Source: Miscanthus floridulus
Lineage: Eukaryota; Streptophyta; Magnoliopsida; Poales; Poaceae
Length of the DNA: 64,000 nucleotides
Assembly: GCF_019320115.1 (NCBI RefSeq)
Contig: NC_089586.1
Coordinates: 1,204,018-1,268,017, forward strand
Reading direction: 5' to 3'
This document shows, one piece after another, positions 42,984 through 55,576 of this stretch. Position 1 is the stretch's first letter; each line of letters begins with the position of its first letter. The notes under the pieces are model-generated. The model was given only the letters and a program-made list of their open reading frames with translations. It was not told where the DNA came from and did not search any database. Made by a program: the position numbers and the translations under genes.

Positions 42984-45001
42984 TTAATTCTTTTTAGGTA
43001 CCCAAACTTGCTTGGATCCTTGAAGGTTAGTCACTAGGCTCTTTGGTACCCAAATGACTTTCTTCTTTGAGCCCATCCATGGTTTACCAATAAACTTAGC
43101 CTTCACACCATTTGTACCCTTAGTAAGCATATAGCATGAATCAAGCTTAATAGAGGATACATTAGCATTTTTGCTCTTGTTTTTGCATTCTTGCTCTTTG
43201 TGACCCACTTGCTTGCAACTAGTGCAAAACTGACCGTTGTTCTTCACAAAACTAGTCTTGTGAGGAGCAAAGGCCGCTTTGCCTTTCTTGGGGGTATAGC
43301 CTAATCCCTCTTTGTAGAGAGAAGCTCTTTGGCTACCCAAGCACATAAGCAAGCGGTCCTCACCACCATAAGCCTTAGCTAAGGTGTGAGTGAGCTTAGT
43401 GACCTCCTTCTTGAGGTTCTCATTCTCAACCACTAGTGAGGCATCACAAGTAAGACCATCACTACTAGATGAGGTAGAAGTGGAAGTGCTACAAGAAGGA
43501 TTAGTAGGAGCAATAATGATAGGCATAGATAGTGATTCATCAATTATATCACAAGTTAAACCTACATCACAAGTTTCAACATGCTTCTTTTTATCTTGTT
43601 CATTAAGCAAAGTGGAATGAGCCTTTTCAAGCTTTTTGTGAGCCTTGCCAAGCTTCTCATGGGCATCCTCTAGCTTCTCATGAGTTGCTTTGAGCTCATC
43701 AAGGGCTTGCTTAAGGGCTTTTACCTCCTTATTCAAGCTCTTGCATTCCCTTCTCTTAATGTCAAAGTGTTCTTTAGCATCTTCTAGCATGTCAAATAAT
43801 TCATCCTTAGTAGGTTCATCATTATCACTATCACTATCATTTTTATTTTCATGTTCATTGTCATCATCATATTTTTCATCACTTTCATCATCACAAGATT
43901 GTACCTTAGTGGCCTTAGCCATGAAGCATGATGAATATTCGAAGAGAGAAGGCTTCTTGTTGATGGCAATGCTTGCAAGAACCTTCTTCTTGGTGGTTTT
44001 GTTGTCATCACTATCATCATCATCATCACTTGATGAAGCATCACTATCCCAAGTGACTACATATGAACCACCCTTCTTCTTCTTGAAGGCCATCTTATCC
44101 TTCTTCTCTTTCTTTTTCTTCTTGTCCTTCTTCTTGTTTTTTGTTGTTGTCATCATCATTGTCGCTATTGTATGGGCATTGGGTGACAAGATGATCTTTG
44201 CTTCTATACTTGAAGCAACTTCTTGACTCTTCTTTGTTTTTGGATGAAGATTTCTTTCTTCTTGCACGATAGCCCTTCTTCACCATGAACTTGCCAAATC
44301 TTTTGACAAAGAGAGCCATCTTCTCATCATTATCATCATCATCCCATGATTCATCTTCTTCACTTGATGTTTCTTGCTTAGCTTTGCCCTTGGATGATGT
44401 GACCTTGAATGCCACACTCTTCTTCTTTTCATCCTTCTTCTCATCTTTCTTCTCCTTCTTTTCTTCCTTCTCATCTTTATCTCTATATGTATCATCGGTC
44501 ATGATGTCTCCCAACACTTGGTTTGGTGTCATGATGTCCAAACCACTCCTTACTAGAATAGTGACCAATGTGCCAAATCTTGAAGGTAAGCATCTCAAAA
44601 ACTTATGGGAGAAGTCCTTGTCCTTCACCTCTTCTCCAAGTGCTTTGAGATCATTGATAAGCACTTGAAGCCTATGAAACATCTCTGGCACACTCTCATC
44701 CTCCTTCATCTTGAAGCTTGCAAACTTCTCTTTGAGAATGTAAGCCTTTACACCCTTCATGGCTTGAGTGCCCTCAAATGATTCTTCCAACTTCTTCCAT
44801 GCCTCATGAGCCATCTCAATATTCTTGATTTGCTCAAATGTTCTCTCATTAATTGCATCATGAATAGCACTTAGAGCAATATCATTGTTTTGGAGAAGCA
44901 CTTCTTCAGCGGCGGTGGGATTCTCCAGATCACCAATCTCAGTTTTGGTTTCTACCACCTTTCACACCTTTCTATTGATTGACTTGATGTGTGTGGTCAT
45001 C
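42984..45001 (-). pseudogene. gag of inner Sirevirus, frameshifted
   Basis: The first open part (44958-44095) has the UBN2-type gag core with AHEAWKKLEESFEGTQAMKG and HRLQVLINDLKALGEEVKDK. A first knuckle is damaged (CFKYRSKDHLVTQC). After a frame change near 44200 the second part (44267-42984) carries long Lys and Asp runs, a coiled coil with repeated KLEDAHEKLGKAHKKLEKAH units, and an intact knuckle CTSCKQVGHKEQEC. Just upstream of 44958 the frame stays coding-like but meets a TGA. Gag would form the retrotransposon particle. Both breaks make it inactive. Confidence 0.85.
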
Positions 45002-45114
45002 TTTGACTTCCAATAAGGATAATTTGTGCTATCAAATTGGGGTGGCTTCTTGGTGTTGTTGATTTAAGCTATTTTTACACCGAAGGTTGTTAAGCCTCAA
45101 ATTATGGTGACCTT

Positions 45115-45127
45115 GGCTCTGATATCA
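45115..45127 (-). other. primer binding site of inner Sirevirus
   Basis: On the minus strand TGATATCAGAGCC lies two bases after the LTR end. It pairs with the 3' end of initiator tRNA-Met except for one base. Confidence 0.8.
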
Positions 45128-45129
45128 CT

Positions 45130-46949
45130 TGAAAGGTCCTAATGGCTAGAGGGGGGGTGAATAGCCTAATAAAAATTTCTACAACAAGACTTAACCAAAA
45201 TGGTTAGACAATTATGAGGCAAAGCAAGTGTTGCGCTAGCCTACTCAAAATGCAAGCCACCTACCACAATTCTAGTTTAGATAGTGTCTATTCACACAAA
45301 AGCTATAACACTATCCTATGTTAGTGTGCTCTCAAAGGCTAACTAAAGAGCCACACCAACCAAGCAAGCAAGCTCTCACAACTAGCTACACTAAAGAGCT
45401 TGTCAACTAGTTTGCGGTGAAGTAAAGAGAGAGATCAAGAAGGTTATACCGCCGTATATATGAAGAAACCAATCAATCACAAGGATGAATAACAATGAAG
45501 ACCAATCACCTTAGAATCAATGATGAACACAATGATTTTTACCGAGGTTCACTTGCTTGCCGGTAAGCTAGTCCTCGTTGTGGCTATTCACTCACTTGGA
45601 GGTTCACGCGCTAATTGGCTTCACACACCAAACCCTCAATAGGGTGCCGCACAACCAACACAAGATAAGGATCACACAAGCCACGAGCAATCCACTAGAT
45701 TACCTTTTGGCGCTCCACTAGGGAAAGGTCAAGAACCCCTCACAATCACCACGATCGGAGCCAGAGACAATCACCACCCTCCACTCAACGATCCTCGCTG
45801 CTCCAAGCCATTTAGGTGATGGCAACCACCAAGAGTAACAAGCGAAATCCACAGCAAAACACGAACACCAAGTGCCTCTAGATGCAAACACTCAAGCAAT
45901 GCACTTGGATCACTCCCAATCTCACTATGATAATGAATCAATGATGGAGATGAGTGGGAGGGCTTTGGCTAAGCTCACAAGGTTGATATGTCAATGCAAA
46001 TGGCCAAGAGAGTGAGCTTGAACCAGCCATGGGGCTTAAATAGAAGCCCTCATGAAATAGAACCGTTGTACCCCTTCACTAGGTACTGATCGGGGTGACC
46101 GGACGCTTCGGTCCAACTGACCGGACGCTGCTCCTCAGCGTCTGGTCGCCCGATGGTGGCCACGTGTCTCTTGCGTTCAACGGGGAACGTTTGATCTTAA
46201 CGATCGACATGTCGACCAGACGCTCCGACAGAGTTGACCGGACACTGAACTCTCAGCGCCCGGTCGTTTACAGTAAGGGTCCAAAATGAGTTTTTGTCGA
46301 CCGGACGCGTTCGGTCATGCTTGACCGGACATAGCCTAGTGTCTAGTGCTTAACCCTAATCACTATGCCGACCGACAACACGACCGGATGCAGCCCTTTA
46401 GCGTTTGGTCGCTGAGCAACCCAGCGTCTGGTCCTTTGACCGATGCCAGCATCATTGTGACCAACTCCATTTCACCTCTAACTTCTTCACCCTTACTCAA
46501 ATGTGCCAACCACCAAGTGTATCACCTTATGCACATGTGTTAGCATATTTTCACAAATATTTTCAAGGGTGTTAGTTCTCCACTAGATCCTAAATGCATA
46601 TGCAATGAGTTAGAGCATCTAGTGGCACTTTGATAACCGTATTCCGATATGAGTTTCACCCCTCTTAATAGTACGGCTATCAATCCTAAATGTGATCACA
46701 CTCTCTAAGTGTCTTGATCACCAAAACAATATAGCTCCTATGGTTTATACCTTCGCCTTGAGCTTTTTGTTTTTCTCTTTCTTCTTTCCAAGTCCAAGCA
46801 CTTGATCATCATCGTGGTATCATCATCATCATGCTATGATCTTTGTTTGCTTTGCAACTTGGAGTGTGCTACCTATCTCATGATCACTTGATAAACTAGG
46901 TTAGCACTTAGGGTTTCATCAATTCATCAAAACCAAACTAGAGCTTTCA
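45130..46949 (-). repeat. 5' LTR of inner Sirevirus
   Basis: The 1820-bp copy of the left LTR carries mostly transition differences, many of them at CpG. Starts TGAAAGG, ends GCTTTCA. Confidence 0.92.
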
Positions 46950-47410
46950 CCAACGGGTGAGCGTGCCGCCGTTGAGGGACCTAGCCGTGGTGCCCTTGGC
47001 TATAGCCAGCGCAAGGCCGACGAGTAGCTGCCCTGCTCAGCCTTCTTCTCACACGTCAGCAAGGCGGCAGTGCGGTGCACAGCGAGGTAGGCCTCATCCC
47101 CCTTTCCCCTTCTTCTTCTCCGCCTAGATCTTGCTTTGTTCTTCTTGGATTTGTTTGATTTGGGGATTAGGGTTTGGTTAGGGTTAGGGTTTCGATCACT
47201 GTTCTTCTTCCCTGAGTCTGATTCGTGGGTTAGGGTTCAACTTTGAGTTGCTTTTCAAAACCTGAGGCCCGTCTCACTCCTTTTCTTCCCTGATTTTGGG
47301 TTTAAGGTTCGATGAACCCTCTGTTTAGATCCAAAAACGAATCTATCACCTCCTTCTAGCTGCTACTCGGTTTTCTTTTTTGATAGGCTAGATCTACACC
47401 TAGTTAGGCG
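46950..47410 (-). other. leader region of outer Copia (right part)
   Basis: This is the continuation of the leader interrupted at 38071. It begins with the second copy of CCAAC and ends at the primer binding site. No coding region was recognised. Confidence 0.6.
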
Positions 47411-47420
47411 TCTGATACCA
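47411..47420 (-). other. primer binding site of outer Copia
   Basis: TGGTATCAGA on the minus strand lies one base from the LTR end and matches the initiator tRNA-Met complement. Confidence 0.85.
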
Positions 47421-47421
47421 T

Positions 47422-47932
47422 TGTTAGACCTAAAACAGGATCACTAGCCATAGATCTAGTGAGTCTACTTGCTTTTGGAATAAATAGTGAGCGCTAGAAC
47501 ATCTACTAGTACAGGATAATAGATAGAGTAAGAGAGAGAGAGAGGGGTGAAGGGGGTGCAAACCATCGGCCGCCTTGGAGAAAGACGGGCTCACCATCAT
47601 GGTGCTCGGTGGTGAGAGGCGATGGTGCAGTAGCGGTGTCATCTCGGGGTCAGTGTAGAGGTCGCAGGACAGCCTAGCATCGTAGCAGCCCTCTGGCGTG
47701 ATGCAGAGGCAGTGGCGGCGCTTCTCGCCGTTGGCAGCGCCCCCTCTGTGATCGGTTAGGGTTTAGGACTGTAGGTGGGGTGCTAGGTGGCTCAGGCGAA
47801 CCTCGTGCTTGGCGCCCCGGGCCCCCACCTCCTATTTATGGTGCTGTGCGACGGGGCCCACTAACCATATTAGGGTTGGGCGCCCGACGCGGATCCAAGG
47901 GCCTTGGGCCAATTGATGGAGATCAACTAACA
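47422..47932 (-). repeat. 5' LTR of outer Copia
   Basis: The 511-bp copy begins TGTTAGACC and ends AACTAACA. It differs from the left copy by substitutions and short indels, including a deletion near GGGCGCCC(…)GACGCGG. Confidence 0.9.
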
Positions 47933-47937
47933 TTCTT

Positions 47938-49457
47938 CACTTCTCTCCTTTGACCTTTGGTATGTATTGTTGGGTTACCAGGAATACTCATATGCTGCAC
48001 CGGCGTTGCCCTCTCTCCAGTCTGAAGCCCTCTATAGGAGGTTTGCTCTGCGTTTTCTCTTTTCCTTTTTTTTTGCAAATGGTATGCAGATGTCAATCCA
48101 ATTATATGTGCTTACATGTGATTAGCAATTATAGTCTTCTAAATTTTGGCCATTCCAAAATTTATGTGCTTGCCTCCTGTTTGATAAAGAAATTGCACGT
48201 ACTTGGTCGGGCGACATTATATTATCCTGCTATTCTTGCCTTTTTGTCTCATTATTGATTTATGAGCATGGAAAATCTAGATGGCAAATTGGGATGGCAC
48301 ATCTAATTCGTTGAGTCTTTTGTGTTATTCATGACAGTTATCTGAATCAAATTTGATCTTAACCGTAAGCAGGAAAGGAATGTGAGAAAAGTCATTCTTT
48401 ATCTCTGATGCTATTTTGGTGAGGACAACCTACCACACTTCATATCTCTTAAAAGTTTGCAAGCTAGTACGATGTAAGCCTTATTACTCTTGCCTTTTTG
48501 TCTCATTATTGATTTGTGAGCAAGGAAAATCTAGATGTGAAATTAGGATGACACATTTACTTCCTTTATTTAGTAAAATCGACGCATTTGTGCTCAGTAG
48601 GTGCGAAGGAAAAATGTTTTGTTCATTTGGTTCAGAAGGCGTGCTTCTCTACAAATGCCTGCCATTGACAATGCACGAATGTACCATATAGTCAGTAATT
48701 TAGCTTTTCTCTTTTAGTTCCCCATGCCATTATTCTACAGATTTGCTGCAACACAGTGCCAAACCCAGTGCGTTGCCAGCAAATGTTTCTCTAAAATGTA
48801 GAATTCATGGTTTGTTACAGCTGCTGAATTAAATTTTGAAAATGCTATTTGTTGCCACAAAAATGCAACTACCCTTCCCCTACATTGTGTACATGTACTC
48901 AATGCCTACATGGCTCCCTTTTGGGGATAACTGCCACATAAGTAATATCATGAGATGAGATTGTAAATGAGCAGCTGTTGCCTTTATTGATGCTTCCATT
49001 CAAAGTTATGCCGCAAAACATATCATTGGGAAATAATTCATCATTACATCATATTGGGGTCAATTATCTGAATCTCAGGTTACATTCAGTCCATCTTATG
49101 AAGTATGCCAAAATTTACAGTGTGCCTCTCCATCTCCAGTTTAATTAATTTGGAAATTTCCTTCATTAGTTTGGATAGGATTCTTCTATTTTTTAAGTAC
49201 TTCCTTTTCTTTTACTGAACATCATGTAGCCCGGCCATACACGAAAAAATTGCAAAAATGACACTCGAAAGATTGACACCTTGATTATAATGACACTCGG
49301 TGGAAGATAAGTGGGTCCATCTGTGTCTATGAATGTGGGTCTAGTGTCAAATCTGCAAACGACCGATGTTTTGAGTCCCATTTTTGCAAATCGCCCGCCA
49401 TACACTGGGACAATAATAAGAAGAAGGTGCTACTACAGCTGGGTACACTTATGTTTT
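47938..49457. other. intergenic stretch between Copia nest and chromovirus
   Basis: AT-rich with no recognised gene. It continues the flank left of 32442 and contains the 70-bp repeat pair listed separately. Confidence 0.5.
48233..48557 (+). repeat. pair of 70-bp direct repeats
   Basis: CTTGCCTTTTTGTCTCATTA and the following TTGATTT(A/G)TGAGCA(T/A)GGAAA occur at 48235-48303 and 48489-48557. They have a few differences and a unique spacer of about 185 bp. Confidence 0.75.
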
Positions 49458-50540
49458 TGTAACAACCCAAAAATCCACACACCAAAAATCACAACTACAA
49501 AATTTTTGCTGTTACCCCATGCAATGTTGAGTGACATCTATAGGAGCCAACCCTAGGTGTTGCATTATTTGTAAACCAACTAAACAATTTCATGAGCATA
49601 GCATGTCATTTGTTAATCATGTTTATTTAAATACTGACAAATGAAACATAGCATACATTGTTAACTCAAATGGTGATTTGGATTTTCATTTGTTTTATGT
49701 AATGCCTAACAACTTCTTTAAAGTAATAAACCATAAAGCAATTATTAATCAAACCAAAGAATAAATGCCTAAAGAGAAAACTAATTCTATTTTTGTATAA
49801 CAAAACTACACCTATTTTTGTTATACTAAATAGCTAAATAAAGTTACTAACACTCCAATGAATAAGGTACACTAATTTTGAATTCAAATTCCAAACCAAA
49901 TTTGAATTCAAACAAAGGAGAAGAAAAGAAAAACAAAAAGAAGAGAAAAGGGAGGAGCCAGCCTCGTAGCCCAAGTGACCGGTCGGCCCAGCCTGCTTCT
50001 TTCCCCAGCCAGCCCAACTCGCTCACCCGGCTTCGCTGGCCCACGCGTAGCCACAAGCAGGCCTGGCCTAACCACTCCAGCCCAACACGCCAGCACGCCA
50101 GCTCGCCAACGCCCGACAGAAGCCGCTGCCAAGCGGGGCCCAGGTGTCATCACCCACCTCGGTCCCCCCTGATTTTCCCGATCACAGAGCAGAGACGGAA
50201 GCGGGAGCTCCACGCAACCCGCCTCGGCCGCATGATCGCACCATCAACCGATCGGACACGCTCAAGGACTCCAGTCGGACCAACCAAGTCTGACAGAAGT
50301 CATCCCCGTGGCATGACCCTGCCCCCCCCCCCTCGCGTGACCCTACCATGGCCATGGTCGAGCCGTGACCTTGTCGCCTCCCTGTCCCCCGCCTTGCTAA
50401 CCAAGGAACACGAAAACGGTTTCGCCATCGCACCCGCGGTCGCGTCGCGACCCCGTAGCCTAGCCTCGATGCGATCATAGCCCTCCGCGCATCCCTTGGC
50501 CATCCACAGCTGCTCGCTCCATGCCTGCCCGAGCTTCGAC

Positions 50541-50547
50541 TATAAAA
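50541..50547 (+). promoter_or_regulatory. TATA box of left chromovirus LTR
   Basis: TATAAAA followed by GC-rich sequence, conserved at 61334-61340 in the right LTR. It would put the transcription start near 50570. Confidence 0.65.
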
Positions 50548-51734
50548 GCCCCCGCCCCGGTTGCCCAAACGTGTCCCCGTGCCCCGTCGCCACCTTGTGG
50601 CCATCCACCGCACACCCGAGCCAAGAGAGAGAGTGGATAGAGGAAGAAGAAGGAACGAGTGAGGAGCAAGGGAGAGGAGGATCGGAGCCACCCGCGTGCT
50701 GTTGAAGTCATCAGAGCCGAAGACAACGCCGTCGTCTTCATCACTGTTGTGGGTCGGCACTGCATTGCTTCTGTCTACACGGCCACGACCCTCCACTGCA
50801 CCGCCATCCTTTCGTCTTCGACACCAGTGGTGAGTCCCTTGCTGCTGAGACTCTTCCTAGCCCCATGGATGCCATAGCAGAGCACGCGCACATCGCGCTC
50901 ATGATGCCACTGTCATGGCGTGGCCACCACTAGTGCACCCGACCACCTCGCCGGACCAGGATGAAGCTGTAGCACCACCGCAATGACCGGAGAGTAGCCG
51001 TATAGACCGAGACCCCGTTAGCCAGCCACAACACCCTGGCCACGAGCACCGGACCTCGGCCGGAGCTCTGCCGTGCACCACCACCGCTCACGGACTCCAC
51101 CACGCCTTTTGGTCATCGTTGTCACTTCACCCTGTGGCCCACTAGTAGTCTAAATAGGAACGGGGCACCAGGACCCCTAGAACAGCCCCTAGATGCCCCG
51201 CCGGCAGGCACCGCCACGACCAAGCCACCGACCATCGTGGACAACGCCCTAGAAAGCCTTGGCCACCACCTAGACCCCACCACCATGTTCGCCGAGGCCT
51301 GGTGAAGCTTTCCCCCACCTTAATTGGATGCCAGCGCTGCCGTAAGAGCTCGCTGGCGAGGTACGCCACCGGTGAGAACCCACCGCATGGAGGAAGGGGG
51401 GAAAATTTCCTCCCTGGACCGCCCACTCGTGCACCCGGTGCACGTAGACCATAGAGAGACAAGGAGAAGGGTGGACGTGGTTCACCGAAAGGAGAAGCGG
51501 TCCACCGTAGACCGGTGCATGCGTCCACCGTGGACCACGAGCCATGGACTCGAGCCTGACCCAAAACTCGGAAGGCAACATGGCACTCTGTGATGAGGCC
51601 ATGTGGCGGGCTGAGCCCAGCCCAAATCCAACCCGTATCTAGGCCCACCAAAGCCCAGTCGAGGCCCAACCTGGCTGACCATTGACTGGTCAACGTTGAC
51701 AGTTGACCTGGCCCTGCATGTTAGTGACACAGAG

Positions 51735-52075
51735 ACTCCAGACCCACTTGTTAGCAAGTGACATCATGCTGACATCATGATGATGCCATGCGGGTCCCAC
51801 CTGTCAGTAACAACACAGCCGAGGTGACATCATGCTGACGTCATGATGACATCAGCTGCCTGGCCCCACACATTAGTGACTATGAATCGTTGACCATTGA
51901 CTTGACATTGACTTTGATCGGACCCACAAGTCAGTGACCCAAGAGACCCTAGCCCCACCTGTCAGAACTGATAACGTCGATGACATCATGCTGACGTCAA
52001 GATGATGTCAGCCAGACCCCACTTGTCAGCTCAGAGCCGAGTCGATGATGTCATGCTGACCTCAGCATGCCACAT
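51735..52075 (+). promoter_or_regulatory. decayed TGACGTCA-type cluster, left LTR
   Basis: Many copies of TGACATCA, TGATGTCA and GACGTCA occur, corresponding one to one with TGACGTCA-like motifs in the right LTR. The left copies have mostly lost the central CpG. Confidence 0.55.
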
Positions 52076-53865
52076 GGACCAATCACAGCATGACACGTGT
52101 CAGCCCAGGTTTGAGTGCATTTGACTCTTTTGAATTTTCATTGCTTCTTTGTGATATTCTATAGACGTCGCTAACGCGACTATAATTCGATCGTATGCAG
52201 ACTCGGAGGAGAACTAGACGGACGAGGATCGTGAGTACTGTGAGGAGTACGGAGATGACTACACTGAAGGTGCCACATCCCACCCAAATCTCATAGCACC
52301 TATTATGCATGGCTAATATAGAACTGCTATTGCTTTACTTACCGTTATAATCATACAATGATAGGACTTGCATGGTAGTATGCTTACTTGATGGCCTTTA
52401 CCTTGACGCAACCTTACCCCTGCATACCCTACTAATAGACTAGACACACGCTTACTGCTATATTTCATTGCTTACACTTCTACTACATTAATGCGTGGTG
52501 GAAACTGGTGTTATCTGGACTATGGGGAGAGTGCTGCGTGTGTGACTTGGGTGTGTGGAGGGTGAGGGTTGTGTCGACCAAGTTTGAGTATATGATGAGC
52601 CTAGGGCAAGTCTTGCCATGGGGTTCTACCTGGGCACCCCTGGAATGGATACCTGTGGTGGGTAAATGGTATATGAGGTGGTCCTAGGTGTGAACCTGTG
52701 ATGGGAGGAGCCCGGGGTGGAGGTGCTGCGACGGCACGGTAAATGGAAACCATGATGAAGACATTCTGGCTTGGTCATCCCTAAGGACTTACTAGTACTC
52801 AGATTCACCGAGAAGCCTTACATACCACTCGCCCTATATGGTGCAGGATGGTCGGACTACTTGGTAGGATATTGCCACTACTGCTAGGTTGATAGCGGAC
52901 AGAGTAAGGAGGTACGGGGCGCGGAGGATTTTCCCTACACCCTTCCGAGACTTCATGGAGACCTTGTGGACCCGGCTCATGACTCACAGTTTCCACCACC
53001 CTAGACTAGACTTTGGGTGTACCAGGGCTGAATGGTAGAGTGGCATTATCCTAGGCTAGCAAGTGGCCGGAATCAGCCTAGTTGACGACGGTCAGCGAAG
53101 AAGGCAGGTCTTGTGGTTATGTAAAACCTCTGTAGAGTGTATGGTTGATCGATCGATACATGTGCCAACTTGTCGGCTATGGACCTTTCCTGGGTTTCGC
53201 TTAAACTAGATAGAGAGATGAGTCCTTCTCTTCTTCCCCTGTGAGAGAGTGTCGGTCATAGCCAGGGGCTACGGGCCTTGAGACAGTGCCAAGAGGGAGT
53301 TGGCCTGTTGATTGAGCGATGGTATGGTGATAATATGGAGAAGGTGGTATATCGATCCTAGGATTGAAACCTGGCTCTGGAAGGGAATGGGGTGGAATGT
53401 GTGTGGGAATGGTGTTAAAACTTGACCAACTATTGTTATATACTCGATATGCTAAAACATAGGAAACCCCAGCCTTATAGGTTCCTTTTGGTTATATCCA
53501 ACTTGCATCCAATTTCCACAAAGCATTTGCTCATAGGGTGGGAGTGGCCAGTACAAATCGTACTAATAAATTTTGGCACACAGGTTCTGCTGAGGAGTAT
53601 AGCTCCGAGGAATTTGACGGTTGAGGGGTTTGTGCCTACGCTCGAGTTTGGCAATCTTATCTTCAAGCTATTTTGAATGAATGCTACTTTTGATTCCGCC
53701 AATGCGGCGATGTAATAAATTATGTAATTCCGCACTATTTATACTATGATATTATCATTGTATGGATGTGGTATTCAACTGGAAATTTGGGTAATATGAT
53801 CTATAATGGTCTTATTACACTTCGACGATGTTGATTTCCCTTTGCGGAAAGAAGGTCGCTTCAGT

Positions 53866-53878
53866 TGGTATCAGAGCC
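53866..53878 (+). other. primer binding site of chromovirus
   Basis: TGGTATCAGAGCC is complementary to the initiator tRNA-Met 3' end and lies two bases after the LTR. Confidence 0.92.
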
Positions 53879-54023
53879 ATACTTGACCATAGGACGAAAC
53901 CCTTAGAAATGGACGATAGAATAGGACGTGAACAACCCTTCTTTTGGTTATATACCGACCCTGCATTTACTTTTATGCAAGGCTTATCTATTATTGACCT
54001 GCTAATACCTATTTCCTTAAAAC

Positions 54024-55254
54024 ATGCAGATGGCAACGAACGTTGACTGGCTGCCTCTAGGACCACTATCTCTAGACTACACCAAGCTTACCTTCGACCT
54101 ACATGAGCTCGGGGGTTTTGCACAGACCCTCTGCCGAGTTCTCGTCATGTTAGGAGTCCCCGATGAGCTTGTCAAGGTCACCTGCACCGGGAAGCCAGCT
54201 CAAGAAGGAGGAATCAAAGGACCGATTATCACCTTAGTCGAGTTCCCAGCTAGCACTACCTTACCTTCTGTCCTAGCTTTTACCGAGTTGACTATAGAGG
54301 ACACAGTTGAGGAGGGACTGCAAGCTATCTCACACAAGGCACTTCGCAGAGTGATGAGGGACCACTACGAGCACCTGAAGACGAGAGAGTTTTGTCTACT
54401 TCCCTAGGCCCTCGACCTCAACCTTACCCCTAGTGAGCAGAGTTTCACAGCCGGTAGAGTTATCTTTGCCAAGGAGGATAGATGCCTTCGCATCTTGGCT
54501 ATCCACCTACTAGAGTAGGATAGGTACATGACCTAGCTAGAGCAGAGGAGACATCAGGACTAGGCCCTTCTGTGGGAGTACCAGGAGCGAGACTCGCAGG
54601 GAGCACAGGAGCGAGCTAGTCTACTTGAGACAGTTGCCAAGCTACAGGACGAGCTCAACCGTCATGAAGAAGTCCACAGAACTAAGGTCACAGACTTATA
54701 GGACAAAGTCGCTGACCTAGGCAACAGGAACTACTACCTCGACAGCAATGTCTTGGAGTTGTAGAGAGAGTTGGATGACAAGAAGGCTGAGTTCAACTGT
54801 AGAGGAGACAGAGAGAGGTCCAAGGGGATTGACATGCTGAAAATCCAATCTCGGAACAAGACCATGACTTAGGATTTAGAGGAGTTTAGGAAGAAGGCCG
54901 TTCACAACCAGGGTCATCTGATCAAGGCACTTAGGCAGAACGAGTACCTATAGGACAAGTGTGAGAGGACATGTCAGGCTTGGCAGAAATCTGACAGGAA
55001 GCGCCTTAGGAGATGAAGGGTATGTGGGATTAGCTACCCAAGGAGATTCATAGCAAGACAAAGCCTAGGATAGAGAAGTTTGAGTTAGCCCCAACTCGCC
55101 TCAACCTAGACGCCTGCCCTACCCTACCTAGAGCCAAGCCTACTAAGGAGCTCACCAAGGCCTTGAAGTACGTGTCCCGACTTCACAAGTCTGACGAGGA
55201 GATCGAGATTAAGAACAGTCGTATCCCAGCTGCGGTGTACGAGTTAGAGTAGAT
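54024..55254 (+). pseudogene. accessory coiled-coil ORF upstream of gag in the chromovirus
   Basis: The first 127 codons from the ATG at 54024 are open (WLPLGPLSLDYTKLTFDLHE, then CRVLVMLGVPDELVKVTCTG). The frame continues past a TAG at 54405 with FTAGRVIFAKEDRCLRILAI and a long Glu/Gln/Arg-rich coiled coil (about 54540-55000), interrupted by about nine TAG codons. A final part near 55130-55254 may be in another frame. The protein is not gag-like and its function is not known. Similar extra ORFs occur in some grass gypsy elements by my recollection; the family was not named with certainty. Confidence 0.55.
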
Positions 55255-55576
55255 GACCCTGCGTGGTCATGAGTCATGTCAGTGGCTTCCATAAGTTGTA
55301 CCCCATGATGTACCCCTTATGAGATGTAATATGAGACACTATGCATAGTATGATTCTCGCAAGTCTTCAAGTGTAGCTACTGGAGATGATGCTATGTAAT
55401 AAAAACCCATGTAATAAATGTTTTGGATCTTATTGCATCTTATGGATCTTATTGCTTCTTTGTAATGAGTGTTGGATAGAATAAATGTTTCTTTAAATCA
55501 TCAAAATCATATAATCATACTAAGTTATAAGCACTTATGGCACAAACACTAAAAATTTCTATGATTCGTGTTGTAG
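55255..55576 (+). other. spacer between accessory ORF and gag
   Basis: AT-rich, with repeats of AATAAATGTTT and CTTATGGATCTTATTGC. No ORF of note was seen. Confidence 0.5.

Larger units (their letters stand above)
38072..46949 (-). mobile_element. inner Ty1/copia element, Sirevirus type, RT region deleted
   Basis: It is flanked by CCAAC at 38067-38071 and 46950-46954. LTRs of 1.8 kb begin TGAAAG and end CTTTCA. On the minus strand: LTR, PBS (45127-45115, TGATATCAGAGCC, one change from the usual TGGTATCAGAGCC), gag, protease, integrase, a residual RNase H end, polypurine tract AAAAAGGGGAGAT, LTR. Gag sequence, several polypurine tracts and CCGGAC/GTCCGG palindromes in the LTR are hallmarks of Sireviruses. 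Only about 5.25 kb lies between the LTRs because RT is lost. Confidence 0.9.
32447..47932 (-). mobile_element. outer Ty1/copia retrotransposon, split by an inner Copia
   Basis: LTRs at 32447-32969 and 47422-47932 flank the element, and TTCTT at 32442-32446 and 47933-47937 is the TSD. On the minus strand the order is LTR, PBS TGGTATCAGA (47411-47420), leader, gag, protease, integrase, RT, RNase H, polypurine tract AAGGGGGAGAA, LTR. Without the inner element it is about 6.6 kb. The coding region is decayed. Confidence 0.9.
49458..53863 (+). repeat. left (5') LTR of chromovirus
   Basis: It begins TGTAACAACCC and ends CGCTTCA two bases before the PBS. It aligns with 60252-64000 over the visible part. 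A TATA box is at 50541-50547. Open frames of up to about 200 codons on both strands in 49.9-51.7 kb also appear in the other LTR with changes. They show no domain and are taken as chance frames in GC-rich sequence. Confidence 0.9.

Noticed and set aside
43690..44226. 178-codon plus-strand frame rich in Ser/Leu/Phe
   Set aside because: It is the reverse of the Sirevirus gag Lys/Asp/Glu-rich region.
47430..47642. Small minus-strand frames in the outer Copia LTR
   Set aside because: They are not conserved in the second LTR copy and lie in non-coding LTR sequence.
49878..50796. Long open frames on both strands in the chromovirus LTR (about 200 codons each)
   Set aside because: They are GC-driven and only partly kept in the other LTR at 60672-61587. 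They lack domains and the LTR is non-coding in this group.
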